A stretch of 15,224 nucleotides of DNA from an uncultured Sutterella sp. (GTDB taxonomy: Bacteria; Pseudomonadota; Gammaproteobacteria; Burkholderiales; Burkholderiaceae_F): NCBI GenBank assembly GCA_900770335.1, contig CAAGKD010000174.1, positions 1-15,224 of the forward strand. Reading direction: 5' to 3'. This document shows positions 1 through 5,511 of this stretch, in pieces; the first letter of the stretch is position 1, and the number at the start of each line of letters is the position of its first letter. The position numbers and the translations under genes were made by a program. The notes under the pieces were generated by a model, which did not search any database, was not told the DNA's origin, and saw nothing but the letters and a program-made list of their open reading frames with translations.

Positions 1-734
1 CAATTTCCCCAAAAGTCCAGAAGAGCCTTTTTTTTCGCTCCGCCGCGGCCCTGTTCGGCGCCCTGGACACGGCTCCCTGCGGGCGGTTGCGGAGAATGCG
101 CATGCTCTGGAAGGCTTTGGCGGCCCGCGGAGGCCCTCCGCGCCCGCTCCATGAGGAAGAAGCAATTCGACCGCATCGGCGCCAAGGCGTCGGAGGCAGT
201 CGGAAGCGACAGCGGAAATCATTGAGAGGCAAGGGTTTTCGTGGACTTTTGAAACGAATTTTCACGGGGTCAGGGAAAGTTCTTATGTATTTTTATATGT
301 ACGGTCGAAAAATGCGAACAAAAACAAAAGTTGCACAAAATACGTACGGTGAATCCGTTAAGTGCGTCTCAGAAATTTGTCCCCGATCAACAGAAAACAG
401 ACTCTAAACAAATGGATGCACCAATATAGTGCGTATCGTGCTTTGGTATGGCGGTTTTGGTACATAACATACGGGTTCATCGAGACCCGACAGGGCCGGG
501 GAGGTATTCCCAACCGTCGGCTTAGGCAGTAATATTTAGCCAACGCAAAGAACGGCGTAGAAAGCATGCGTATAGATACGTATGGTATTCAAGCCGCATC
601 AATGCGATGCCTGCTCCGTCGAGCGGACCAACTCTTCCCCGGAACTGGGGGACTGGCTCGGAGGGGCGGCGAAATTGCAAATCAGGCGGGTCTCGTTTCA
701 AGCCCGCCGCTCGGACATCTTTGAGGAGCAATAA
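1..734. other. Gene-free region and leader upstream of aspA
   Basis: No convincing gene lies here. The T8 run near 29-36 follows a GC-containing stretch and could be the tail of a terminator whose 5' arm lies before the window. A 7-bp hairpin (arms 126-132 and 136-142) has no U-tract. About 240-600 is visibly AT-rich against the GC-rich remainder, as expected for a promoter or regulatory region. The best promoter-like pairs are TTGGTA (443-448) with TAACAT (465-470), spacer 16, and TTCCCA (507-512) with TAATAT (530-535), spacer 17; both are 4/6 in the -35 box and neither is secure. The last 140 nt can fold into successive stems: 596-600/606-610, 620-624/656-660 enclosing 635-640/647-652, and 685-690/703-708. 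The aspA ribosome binding site GAGGAG is at 723-728. Confidence 0.5.
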
Positions 735-2132
735 ATGTCCCGTATTGAAAGCGATTTCCTCGGTTCTCTCGAGATCCCTGATGAGGACTACTATGGCGTG
801 CAGACGATGCGCGGCAAGCAGAACTTCCACATCACGGAAATGCCGATGAGCCAGGAGCCGTTCTTCGCGCAGGCCTTCGGCTACGTGAAGAAGGCCGCTG
901 CGATGGCGAACAAGGAGGTCGGCACGGTTCCGGCTGATGTCGCCGATGCCCTCATCTGGGCTGCCGAGCAGCTCATCGCCGGCAAGTACAACGACCAGTT
1001 CGTCACCGACTGGCTCCAGGGCGGCGCCGGCACGTCGACCAACATGAACTGCAACGAGGTCATCTCGAACCTCGCCTGCGAGCACCTCGGCCTCGCCAAG
1101 GGCGACAAGAAGGTCTCCCCGAACGACCACGCCAACTTCGGCCAGTCGACGAACGACACGTACCCGACCGCTCTGCACCTCTCGTTGCTCATGCGCTCCA
1201 ACGTCCTCGTCAAGGCCGTTGAGGAGCTCGTCCAGAGCTTCTACGCCCAGGCCGAGAAGAACAAGAACGTGCTGAAGATGGGCCGCACCCACCTGCAGGA
1301 CGCCGTCCCGATGTCCTTCGGCCAGGAGTTCCACGGCTGGGGCCGCACGCTCGAGGATGAGATCAAGATCATCCGCGAAGCCCAGGAGCACCTCAAGGTC
1401 GTCAACCTCGGCGCCACCGCCATCGGCACGACCGTCACGGCTCACCCGGACTACCCCGCCAAGGCCGTCAAGCACCTCGCCGAGATCACCGGCATCGACT
1501 TCGTCAACAGCGATGACCTGATCGCCGCGACGTCCGACTGCGGCGCCTACGTCGCCCTGTCGTCCGCCTGCAAGAGCCTCGCCGTCAAGCTCACGAAGGT
1601 CTGCAACGACCTGCGTCTGCTCGCCTCCGGCCCGCGCACCGGCCTCTCCGAGCTCGTCCTCCCGCAGCTCCAGCCGGGCAGCTCGATCATGCCGGGCAAG
1701 GTCAATCCGGTCATCCCGGAAGTGACGAACCAGGCCTCTTTTCTTGCCATCGGCCTCGACACGACCGTCATGCTCGCCGCCTCCGCCGGCCAGCTCGAGC
1801 TCAACGTCATGGAGCCGGTCATCTCCTTCGCCCTCTACATGCAGATGAAGACGCTCACGAACGCCTGCATCGCCATGCGTGAGAAGTGCGTCGACGGCAT
1901 CGTCGTCAACGCCAAGCGCTGCGAGGAGCTCGTCATGGGTTCGCTCGGCATCGTCACGGTTCTGAAGCCCCACTTCGGCTACAAGCCCTGCGCCGCCGTC
2001 GCCCGCGAAGGCTTCCTCACCGGCAAGTCGCTCCATCAGCTCGTCGTCGAAGAGAAGAAGATGCTCACCCAGGAAGAGTGGGACAAGGTCTTCACGTACG
2101 ACAACCTGATCAACCCGAAGTTCGAGCAGTAA
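735..2132 (+). CDS. aspA: Aspartate ammonia-lyase (aspartase)
   Basis: Cytoplasmic enzyme that reversibly deaminates L-aspartate to fumarate and ammonia, feeding anaerobic fumarate respiration. The 465-residue product has the full length of the fumarase/aspartase superfamily. It shows TSTNMN (100-105), GQSTND (136-141), GRTHLQDA (183-190) and the SS-loop signature GSSIMPGKVNP (315-325), whose serine is the catalytic base in characterised aspartases. The stretch NLGATAIGT (224-232) and the segments TSDCGAY and GQLELNVMEPVI match aspartases better than fumarase C or argininosuccinate lyase. The ATG at 735 follows GAGGAG (723-728) at good spacing. The dcuA gene downstream in the same direction supports the assignment, since aspA-dcuA is a known pair in E. 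coli. There is no U-tract terminator behind it, so read-through into dcuA is likely. Confidence 0.96.
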   Translation: MSRIESDFLGSLEIPDEDYYGVQTMRGKQNFHITEMPMSQEPFFAQAFGYVKKAAAMANKEVGTVPADVADALIWAAEQLIAGKYNDQFVTDWLQGGAGTSTNMNCNEVISNLACEHLGLAKGDKKVSPNDHANFGQSTNDTYPTALHLSLLMRSNVLVKAVEELVQSFYAQAEKNKNVLKMGRTHLQDAVPMSFGQEFHGWGRTLEDEIKIIREAQEHLKVVNLGATAIGTTVTAHPDYPAKAVKHLAEITGIDFVNSDDLIAATSDCGAYVALSSACKSLAVKLTKVCNDLRLLASGPRTGLSELVLPQLQPGSSIMPGKVNPVIPEVTNQASFLAIGLDTTVMLAASAGQLELNVMEPVISFALYMQMKTLTNACIAMREKCVDGIVVNAKRCEELVMGSLGIVTVLKPHFGYKPCAAVAREGFLTGKSLHQLVVEEKKMLTQEEWDKVFTYDNLINPKFEQ

Positions 2133-2180
2133 TCGTTCGAACGAATCCCGACCCGGACGCCAAATGATCCGGGAGGGATT

Positions 2181-2222
2181 GATCGCCGGGATCCTCTCGC
2201 AAGAGGGGGTCTCCGGGCGATC
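2181..2222 (+). other. Stem-loop between aspA and dcuA (first)
   Basis: Outer arms GATCGCC (2181-2187) and GGCGATC (2216-2222) pair perfectly. Inside, CCTCT (2193-2197) and AGAGG (2202-2206) close a CGCA loop. No run of T follows, so this is not a standard rho-independent terminator. A 3'-end stabilising or processing structure for aspA mRNA is a reasonable inference. Confidence 0.6.
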
Positions 2223-2270
2223 GGCCACCAAAGCGGGTGCGACCCAAGAGTCGGATTCAATGCCGCTGTT

Positions 2271-2304
2271 CCTGAGGCATGAGGAGTGATCCTCATGCCG
2301 CAGG
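2271..2304 (+). repeat. Near-perfect inverted repeat before dcuA (second stem-loop)
   Basis: GGCATGAGGA (2276-2285) and TCCTCATGCC (2290-2299) form a perfect 10-bp stem on a GTGA (GNRA-type) tetraloop. It is extended by CCTG (2271-2274) with CAGG (2301-2304) across one A/G mismatch. No U-tract follows. It could act as an RNA processing or stability hairpin, an attenuator, or a protein-binding operator; the sequence does not decide between these. Confidence 0.7.
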
Positions 2305-2416
2305 CGTAATTAGGGGCGTTGAAATCCCTGGCCTGAAGGTCGATCCGCCCTCAGCCCGAACCCATTCGAAGCCCTCTCGGAGGGTCCTTCCGGAGTCGGG
2401 AAGGGGAGATCTCAAC

Positions 2417-3766
2417 ATGCCTGGAGGCATTATGGATTTCATGCTTATTCTTCAGATCGTCGTCCTGCTCGGCGCGATCTTCCTCGGTGTCCGCCTGGGC
2501 GGCATCGGCATCGGCTACGCCGGCGGTCTCGGCGTTCTCGTTCTCGGCCTCTGCCTCGGCATGAAGCCGGGCAACATCCCCTGGGACGTCATCCTGATCA
2601 TCGCTTCGGTGATCGCCGCCATCTCCTGCATGCAGCTTGCAGGCGGCCTCGACTACCTCGTTCAGATCGCTGAGCGCGTGCTCCGCGCCAACCCCAAGCA
2701 GATCAACTATCTCGCTCCGATCGTCACCTACGTGCTCACGATCTTCGCCGGCACCGGCCACACCGCCTTCTCGATGATCCCCGTGATCGTCGAGGTCGCC
2801 AAGGAGCAGAAGATCCGTCCGTGCTGCCCGCTCTCGATCGCGGTCGTCGCCTCGCAGATCGCCATCACGGCCTCTCCGGTCTCCGCCGCCGTGATCTACA
2901 TGTCCGGCGTGCTCGAGCCCTTCGGCTGGTCCTATCCGGCCCTGCTCGGCATCTGGCTCGTCACGACGTTCGCCGGCTGCATGCTCACGGCCTTCGTGAT
3001 GACCTTCATCCAGAACATGGATCTTGAGAGCGACTCCGTCTACAAGGAGCGTCTCGCCAAGGGCCTCGTCAAGAAGTCCGAGGGCGTCTCCAAGATGCAG
3101 CTCAAGCCCCATGCCAAGCTCTCCGTGCTGATCTTCCTGCTCGGCGTCGTCTGCGTGGTGCTCTACGCCTCGGCCATCTCGCCCGCCGTCGGCCTCATCA
3201 AGAACGTCGTCGTTCCGCGCGACGCCGCCATCATGAGCCTCATGCTCACGGTCGCCACGCTCACGACGATCTTCTGCAAGGTCGAGCTCGGCAAGGTCGC
3301 TGACACCTCCGTCTTCAAGTCCGGCATGGTCGCCTGCGTCTGCGTGCTCGGCGTGGCCTGGCTCGGCGACACCTTCGTCTCCGGCCACGTGACCCAGATC
3401 AAGGCCTTCGCCGCCGACGCCGTCGTCGCCTACCCGGCCCTGCTCGCCGTCGTGTTCTTCTTCGCCGCCATGCTGCTCTACTCGCAGGCCGCCACCGCGA
3501 AGGCGATCACCCCGGCCATCGTCGCCGCCCTCGGCATCACGTCCGCCAACCCCGGCGACTCCTACATGCTCGTCGCCTCGTTCGCGGCCGTCTCCGCCCT
3601 GTTCGTCCTTCCGACCTACCCGACGCTGCTCGGCGCCGTGCAGATGGATGACACCGGCACGACCCGCATCGGCAAGTACGTCTTCAACCACTCCTTCTTC
3701 ATCCCCGGCCTTCTCGCGATTTGCTTCTCGGTCGGCCTCGGCTTCATCGCCTGCATGTTCTTCTGA
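2417..3766 (+). CDS. dcuA: Anaerobic C4-dicarboxylate antiporter DcuA
   Basis: Inner-membrane carrier of the Dcu family that exchanges aspartate or fumarate for succinate. The product (449 residues from this start) is hydrophobic throughout, with many membrane segments. It matches the DcuA branch rather than DcuB in IFLGVRLGGIGIG near the N-terminus, FAGTGH, ITASPVSAAV, LLYSQAATAKA and LPTYPTLLGAVQMDDTGTTRIGK near the C-terminus (quoted from memory of the E. coli protein). Three ATGs are possible. I chose 2417 because GGAG (2405-2408) sits 8 nt upstream. The ATG at 2432 has GGAGG (2423-2427) only 4 nt away, and 2441 lines up best with the E. coli start. It probably forms an operon with aspA, with two hairpins between them, and ends at the terminator at 3831-3862. 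Confidence 0.95.
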   Translation: MPGGIMDFMLILQIVVLLGAIFLGVRLGGIGIGYAGGLGVLVLGLCLGMKPGNIPWDVILIIASVIAAISCMQLAGGLDYLVQIAERVLRANPKQINYLAPIVTYVLTIFAGTGHTAFSMIPVIVEVAKEQKIRPCCPLSIAVVASQIAITASPVSAAVIYMSGVLEPFGWSYPALLGIWLVTTFAGCMLTAFVMTFIQNMDLESDSVYKERLAKGLVKKSEGVSKMQLKPHAKLSVLIFLLGVVCVVLYASAISPAVGLIKNVVVPRDAAIMSLMLTVATLTTIFCKVELGKVADTSVFKSGMVACVCVLGVAWLGDTFVSGHVTQIKAFAADAVVAYPALLAVVFFFAAMLLYSQAATAKAITPAIVAALGITSANPGDSYMLVASFAAVSALFVLPTYPTLLGAVQMDDTGTTRIGKYVFNHSFFIPGLLAICFSVGLGFIACMFF

Positions 3767-3777
3767 CGCAGCGATGA

Positions 3778-3809
3778 GATGAGGCCCGCCCTCCGGGCGC
3801 AGCCTCATC
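3778..3809 (+). other. Stem-loop just after dcuA
   Basis: GATGAGGC (3778-3785) pairs with GCCTCATC (3802-3809), and CGCCC (3787-3791) pairs with GGGCG (3795-3799) inside it. There is no U-tract, and it lies 22 nt before the real terminator. It may protect the dcuA 3' end. Confidence 0.6.
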
Positions 3810-3830
3810 GAAGAAATTGAAAATCATGAA

Positions 3831-3862
3831 AGGGAATCGTCTCCGGGCGGTTCCCTTTTTTT
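3831..3862 (+). terminator. Rho-independent terminator of aspA-dcuA
   Basis: GGGAA (3832-3836) pairs with TTCCC (3851-3855), continued by a T-G wobble and a CG/CG step, followed by T7 (3856-3862). It ends the aspA-dcuA transcript and insulates the tRNA cluster. Confidence 0.9.
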
Positions 3863-3959
3863 CGAGCTCAGCGATCAGATCGTTGCGGGGCGCCCTGGAG
3901 CGGGACGGCGCAGGCGCGCCCGGATGAGCGGGGGCCTGGCGAAAGTTGCACGGAAGCCC

Positions 3960-3987
3960 TTGACAGAACGCCCTCCATCAGTACAAT
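3960..3987 (+). promoter_or_regulatory. Sigma-70-type promoter of the tRNA cluster
   Basis: TTGACA (3960-3965), a 16-bp spacer and TACAAT (3982-3987): a perfect -35 box and a 5/6 -10 box. The tRNA-Gly gene starts 13 nt after the -10 box, so the primary transcript would have a leader of only a few nucleotides. Confidence 0.85.
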
Positions 3988-4000
3988 TCCACTTCTCAGC

Positions 4001-4076
4001 GCGGGAGTAGCTCAGTTGGTAGAGCGCAACCTTGCCAAGGTTGAGGTCGCGAGTTCGAGACTCGTCTCCCGCTCCA
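4001..4076 (+). tRNA. tRNA-Gly (anticodon GCC), copy 1
   Basis: Cloverleaf of 76 nt. Acceptor arms GCGGGAG (4001-4007) and CTCCCGC (4066-4072), discriminator T, encoded CCA (4074-4076). Anticodon GCC at 4034-4036 within CTTGCCAAG. T-loop GTTCGAGAC is present. It is identical base for base to the other three Gly copies in this cluster and is the first gene behind the promoter at 3960. Confidence 0.98.
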
Positions 4077-4089
4077 TTGAGAAATGGAT

Positions 4090-4163
4090 GGCGCGATAGC
4101 AAAGTGGCCATGCACCGGATTGCAAATCCGTTCACGGCGGTTCGATTCCGCCTCGCGCCTCCA
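4090..4163 (+). tRNA. tRNA-Cys (anticodon GCA)
   Basis: Cloverleaf of 74 nt with acceptor arms GGCGCGA (4090-4096) and TCGCGCC (4153-4159), discriminator T, encoded CCA (4161-4163). Anticodon GCA at 4122-4124 in the loop TTGCAAA. It lies 13 nt after the first Gly gene and 16 nt before the second, so it is co-transcribed. The Gly-Cys order matches E. coli glyW-cysT-leuZ. Confidence 0.98.
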
Positions 4164-4179
4164 GACAATTTGAATTCCT

Positions 4180-4255
4180 GCGGGAGTAGCTCAGTTGGTA
4201 GAGCGCAACCTTGCCAAGGTTGAGGTCGCGAGTTCGAGACTCGTCTCCCGCTCCA
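4180..4255 (+). tRNA. tRNA-Gly (anticodon GCC), copy 2
   Basis: Identical 76-nt gene to copy 1, with encoded CCA (4253-4255). It is the last gene before the terminator at 4270-4294, so the first transcript probably reads Gly-Cys-Gly. Confidence 0.98.
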
Positions 4256-4269
4256 GAACATTGCAAGAG

Positions 4270-4294
4270 GGGGAACATTTGGTTCCCCTTTTTT
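4270..4294 (+). terminator. Rho-independent terminator after the Gly-Cys-Gly tRNAs
   Basis: GGGGAAC (4270-4276) and GTTCCCC (4282-4288) form a perfect 7-bp stem with loop ATTTG, followed by T6 (4289-4294). It sits 16 nt before tRNA-Leu, which would therefore depend on read-through or on an unrecognised promoter. Confidence 0.88.
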
Positions 4295-4310
4295 GTTGAC
4301 CTGGACCGGT

Positions 4311-4395
4311 GCCGGAATGACGAAACTGGTAGACGTAGCGGACTTAAAATCCGCCGCCCTCGGGCGTACGGGTTCGACCCCCGTTTCCGGCACCA
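4311..4395 (+). tRNA. tRNA-Leu (anticodon TAA)
   Basis: Class II tRNA of 85 nt with a long variable arm. Acceptor arms GCCGGAA and TTCCGGC, discriminator A, encoded CCA (4393-4395). Anticodon TAA at 4345-4347 in the loop CTTAAAA, reading UUA and possibly UUG. UUA must be rare in a genome of this base composition. No promoter fits between the upstream terminator and the gene: TTGACC at 4296-4301 is too close, because its -10 would fall inside the tRNA. Confidence 0.98.
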
Positions 4396-4405
4396 TTTTC
4401 TCGAG

Positions 4406-4427
4406 GCGCGCCCGATGCGGGGCGCGC
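4406..4427 (+). other. GC-rich hairpin after tRNA-Leu
   Basis: GCGCGCCC (4406-4413) pairs perfectly with GGGCGCGC (4420-4427) around a 6-nt loop. No T-tract follows. It is possibly the 3' processing or termination structure of the Leu transcript. Confidence 0.5.
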
Positions 4428-4462
4428 TCCGGCCCGTCAGGACGCCGCCTGGAGGCGCAGCG

Positions 4463-4483
4463 GAGCTTCCTTGATGGAAGCTC
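4463..4483. repeat. Perfect inverted repeat abutting the second tRNA promoter
   Basis: GAGCTTCC (4463-4470) and GGAAGCTC (4476-4483) flank TTGAT. The right arm ends directly before the TTGACA -35 box. It is either the last hairpin of the Leu transcript or a protein-binding site over the promoter. Confidence 0.6.
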
Positions 4484-4511
4484 TTGACAAACTTCCTCGG
4501 TCATGTAAAAT
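4484..4511 (+). promoter_or_regulatory. Promoter of the second tRNA-Gly pair
   Basis: TTGACA (4484-4489), 16-bp spacer, TAAAAT (4506-4511). The tRNA-Gly gene begins 23 nt after the -10 box. This is an independent promoter of near-consensus strength for the two duplicated Gly genes. Confidence 0.85.
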
Positions 4512-4534
4512 TCGAATCCTTCGCAGAACACAAA

Positions 4535-4610
4535 GCGGGAGTAGCTCAGTTGGTAGAGCGCAACCTTGCCAAGGTTGAGGTCGCGAGTTCGAGACTCGTC
4601 TCCCGCTCCA
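4535..4610 (+). tRNA. tRNA-Gly (anticodon GCC), copy 3
   Basis: Identical 76-nt gene to copy 1, including the encoded CCA (4608-4610). It is the first gene behind the promoter at 4484-4511 and is 37 nt from copy 4, with which it should be co-transcribed. Confidence 0.98.
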
Positions 4611-4647
4611 TCGAATCCATCGGGATTCAGAAAATGTGTTCGCAGAT

Positions 4648-4723
4648 GCGGGAGTAGCTCAGTTGGTAGAGCGCAACCTTGCCAAGGTTGAGGTCGCGAG
4701 TTCGAGACTCGTCTCCCGCTCCA
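4648..4723 (+). tRNA. tRNA-Gly (anticodon GCC), copy 4
   Basis: Identical 76-nt gene to copy 1, including the encoded CCA (4721-4723). No promoter is visible in the 37 nt before it. The terminator at 4740 follows 16 nt behind. Confidence 0.98.
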
Positions 4724-4739
4724 GATTCCATAAAGAAGA

Positions 4740-4769
4740 GGGAAGTCGAAAGAGCTTCCCTTTTTTTTT
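4740..4769 (+). terminator. Rho-independent terminator of the tRNA cluster
   Basis: GGGAAG (4740-4745) and CTTCCC (4755-4760) form a 6-bp stem around a 9-nt GAAA-containing loop, followed by T9 (4761-4769). Confidence 0.9.
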
Positions 4770-4811
4770 CGCCCTCCGGTCCGCCGCAAGCAAAAAAACG
4801 GCTCCGAAGCG

Positions 4812-4840
4812 CTGAGATTTTCCCTGCAGTTTGGTAAAAT
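4812..4840 (+). promoter_or_regulatory. Extended -10 promoter of rpmF
   Basis: TGG directly before TAAAAT (4835-4840) makes an extended -10 element. CTGAGA (4812-4817) is a 4/6 match to the -35 box at 17-bp spacing. Transcription would start near 4847, giving a leader of about 120 nt. The same TGNTAAAAT element precedes acpP and lepA in this window. Confidence 0.7.
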
Positions 4841-4863
4841 CCGCCGCTTACTGCGTTCCCCGA

Positions 4864-4937
4864 GTCACGGGCGGCGCGGTGCAATCATGGAATTCCGTGT
4901 TCTGGAACGAGTGCCTGGTCACGGAAGCAATTTTTTT
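4864..4937 (+). promoter_or_regulatory. rpmF leader: Possible attenuator in the rpmF leader
   Basis: TTCCGTG (4893-4899) can pair with CACGGAA (4920-4926), and four bases later T7 follows (4931-4937), a terminator-like layout inside the leader. The heptamer GTCACGG occurs both at 4864-4870 and at 4918-4924, so CACGG of the first copy could instead pair with CCGTG (4895-4899) and block the terminator stem. A 26-codon frame (ATG 4887, stop TAG 4965-4967) covers the structure and ends 2 nt before the rpmF start, but has no clear ribosome binding site. The pairings are seen; the regulatory role is inferred. Confidence 0.4.
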
Positions 4938-4969
4938 CGACACTCGCTTAAACCTACGTGGGGTTAGCC

Positions 4970-5152
4970 ATGGCTGTTCAGCAGAATAAGAAATCGGTCG
5001 CCCGTCGCGGCAATCGCCGTGCTCATGACTTCTTGAAGAATCCTCCGACGGCTGTCGAAGCGACGACCGGCGAGATCCATCGCCGTCATCACATCAGCCC
5101 GACCGGCTTCTATCGCGGCAAGAAGGTCATCGCGACGAAGCAGGACGAATAA
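4970..5152 (+). CDS. rpmF: 50S ribosomal protein L32
   Basis: Small basic protein of the large ribosomal subunit, 60 residues, the usual length for the family. The N-terminus MAVQQNKKS, the RRAHDF segment, TTGEIHRRHHIS (residues 37-48) and the GFYRGKKV ending are typical of bL32, of the beta-proteobacterial kind without zinc-binding cysteines. The start at ATG 4970 is fixed by the conserved MAVQQNK; an in-frame GTG at 4958 would add four residues with no homology support. The ribosome binding site is weak (GGGG at 4960-4963). It has its own promoter and terminator (5315-5344), so it looks monocistronic. In many Burkholderiales yceD (DUF177) lies before rpmF and plsX after it; neither is present here. 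Confidence 0.97.
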   Translation: MAVQQNKKSVARRGNRRAHDFLKNPPTAVEATTGEIHRRHHISPTGFYRGKKVIATKQDE

Positions 5153-5511
5153 GTCCTCGCGGATACCGCCGCTCCGCGGAAGCGGTTCTCCGAACCTCGC
5201 GCGAAGATGCCGCGCGCACCCCACGGTGATTGTGCTCGACGCAAGAGGATCGGAGCGATCGCGAGGAGCTTCGAAGGCCAAGAGGCTCGCGGATCGGCCG
5301 GAAGCGATCTGAAGAAGGGAATCCCTGTGGGGGTTCCCTTTTTTGTTGGCCGCGCCGGCCGCCGCCTCCCGTCAAGCGGCTAGTCCCGGCGGACCGTTCG
5401 GCGGAGGATTTAGCCTGCGGGGCGGCGTGTAATATCTGACTCACTTCCCGGCCCAGCCCGCCGCGCCCGGCGTGCGGACGGCGTCGGCGCCCTTCAACGC
5501 AAGGAGTTCTG
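5153..5511. other. Gene-free interval between rpmF and fabH
   Basis: No plausible reading frame lies here, although plsX usually does in related bacteria. The interval holds a GC-rich hairpin soon after rpmF (arms 5165-5168 and 5183-5186, continuing 5169-5172/5176-5179) and the rpmF terminator at 5315-5344. A TAATAT at 5430-5435 could be the -10 box of a fabH promoter; no good -35 accompanies it. The sequence AAGGAG at 5501-5506 is the fabH ribosome binding site. I could not recognise a PlsX fragment in any frame by eye. Confidence 0.6.
5315..5344 (+). terminator. Rho-independent terminator after rpmF
   Basis: AAGGGAA (5315-5321) pairs with TTCCCTT (5334-5340), extended inward by TCCC with GGGG around a TGTG loop, for an 11-bp stem. 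T6 spans 5339-5344. It separates rpmF from the fab genes. Confidence 0.92.

Noticed and set aside
87..407. A 106-codon frame in the upstream gene-free region
   Set aside because: It crosses from GC-rich into AT-rich DNA, starts with a non-ATG codon, is Arg/Lys-rich without motifs, and lacks a convincing ribosome binding site.
442..462. Direct repeat TTTGGTA (442-448 and 456-462) as a possible binding site
   Set aside because: Seven bases in a locally AT-rich stretch is too short to be significant without comparative data.
522..2231. A 569-codon antisense open frame over aspA
   Set aside because: It is the reverse shadow of aspA, produced by G/C-rich third positions. The translation is Asp/Glu/Val/Leu-rich with no family motif, whereas the sense frame has complete aspartase signatures.
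2351..3808. A 485-codon antisense open frame over dcuA
   Set aside because: Highly charged low-complexity product opposite a clear transporter gene; an artefact of codon bias.
4296..4301. TTGACC as a -35 box for tRNA-Leu
   Set aside because: A -10 box at normal spacing would fall inside the tRNA, after its 5' end.
3875..4789. A 304-codon antisense open frame across the tRNA cluster
   Set aside because: Its repeated GAGDESRTRDLNLGK-like segments are translations of the reverse complement of the four identical tRNA-Gly genes, a known source of spurious proteins.
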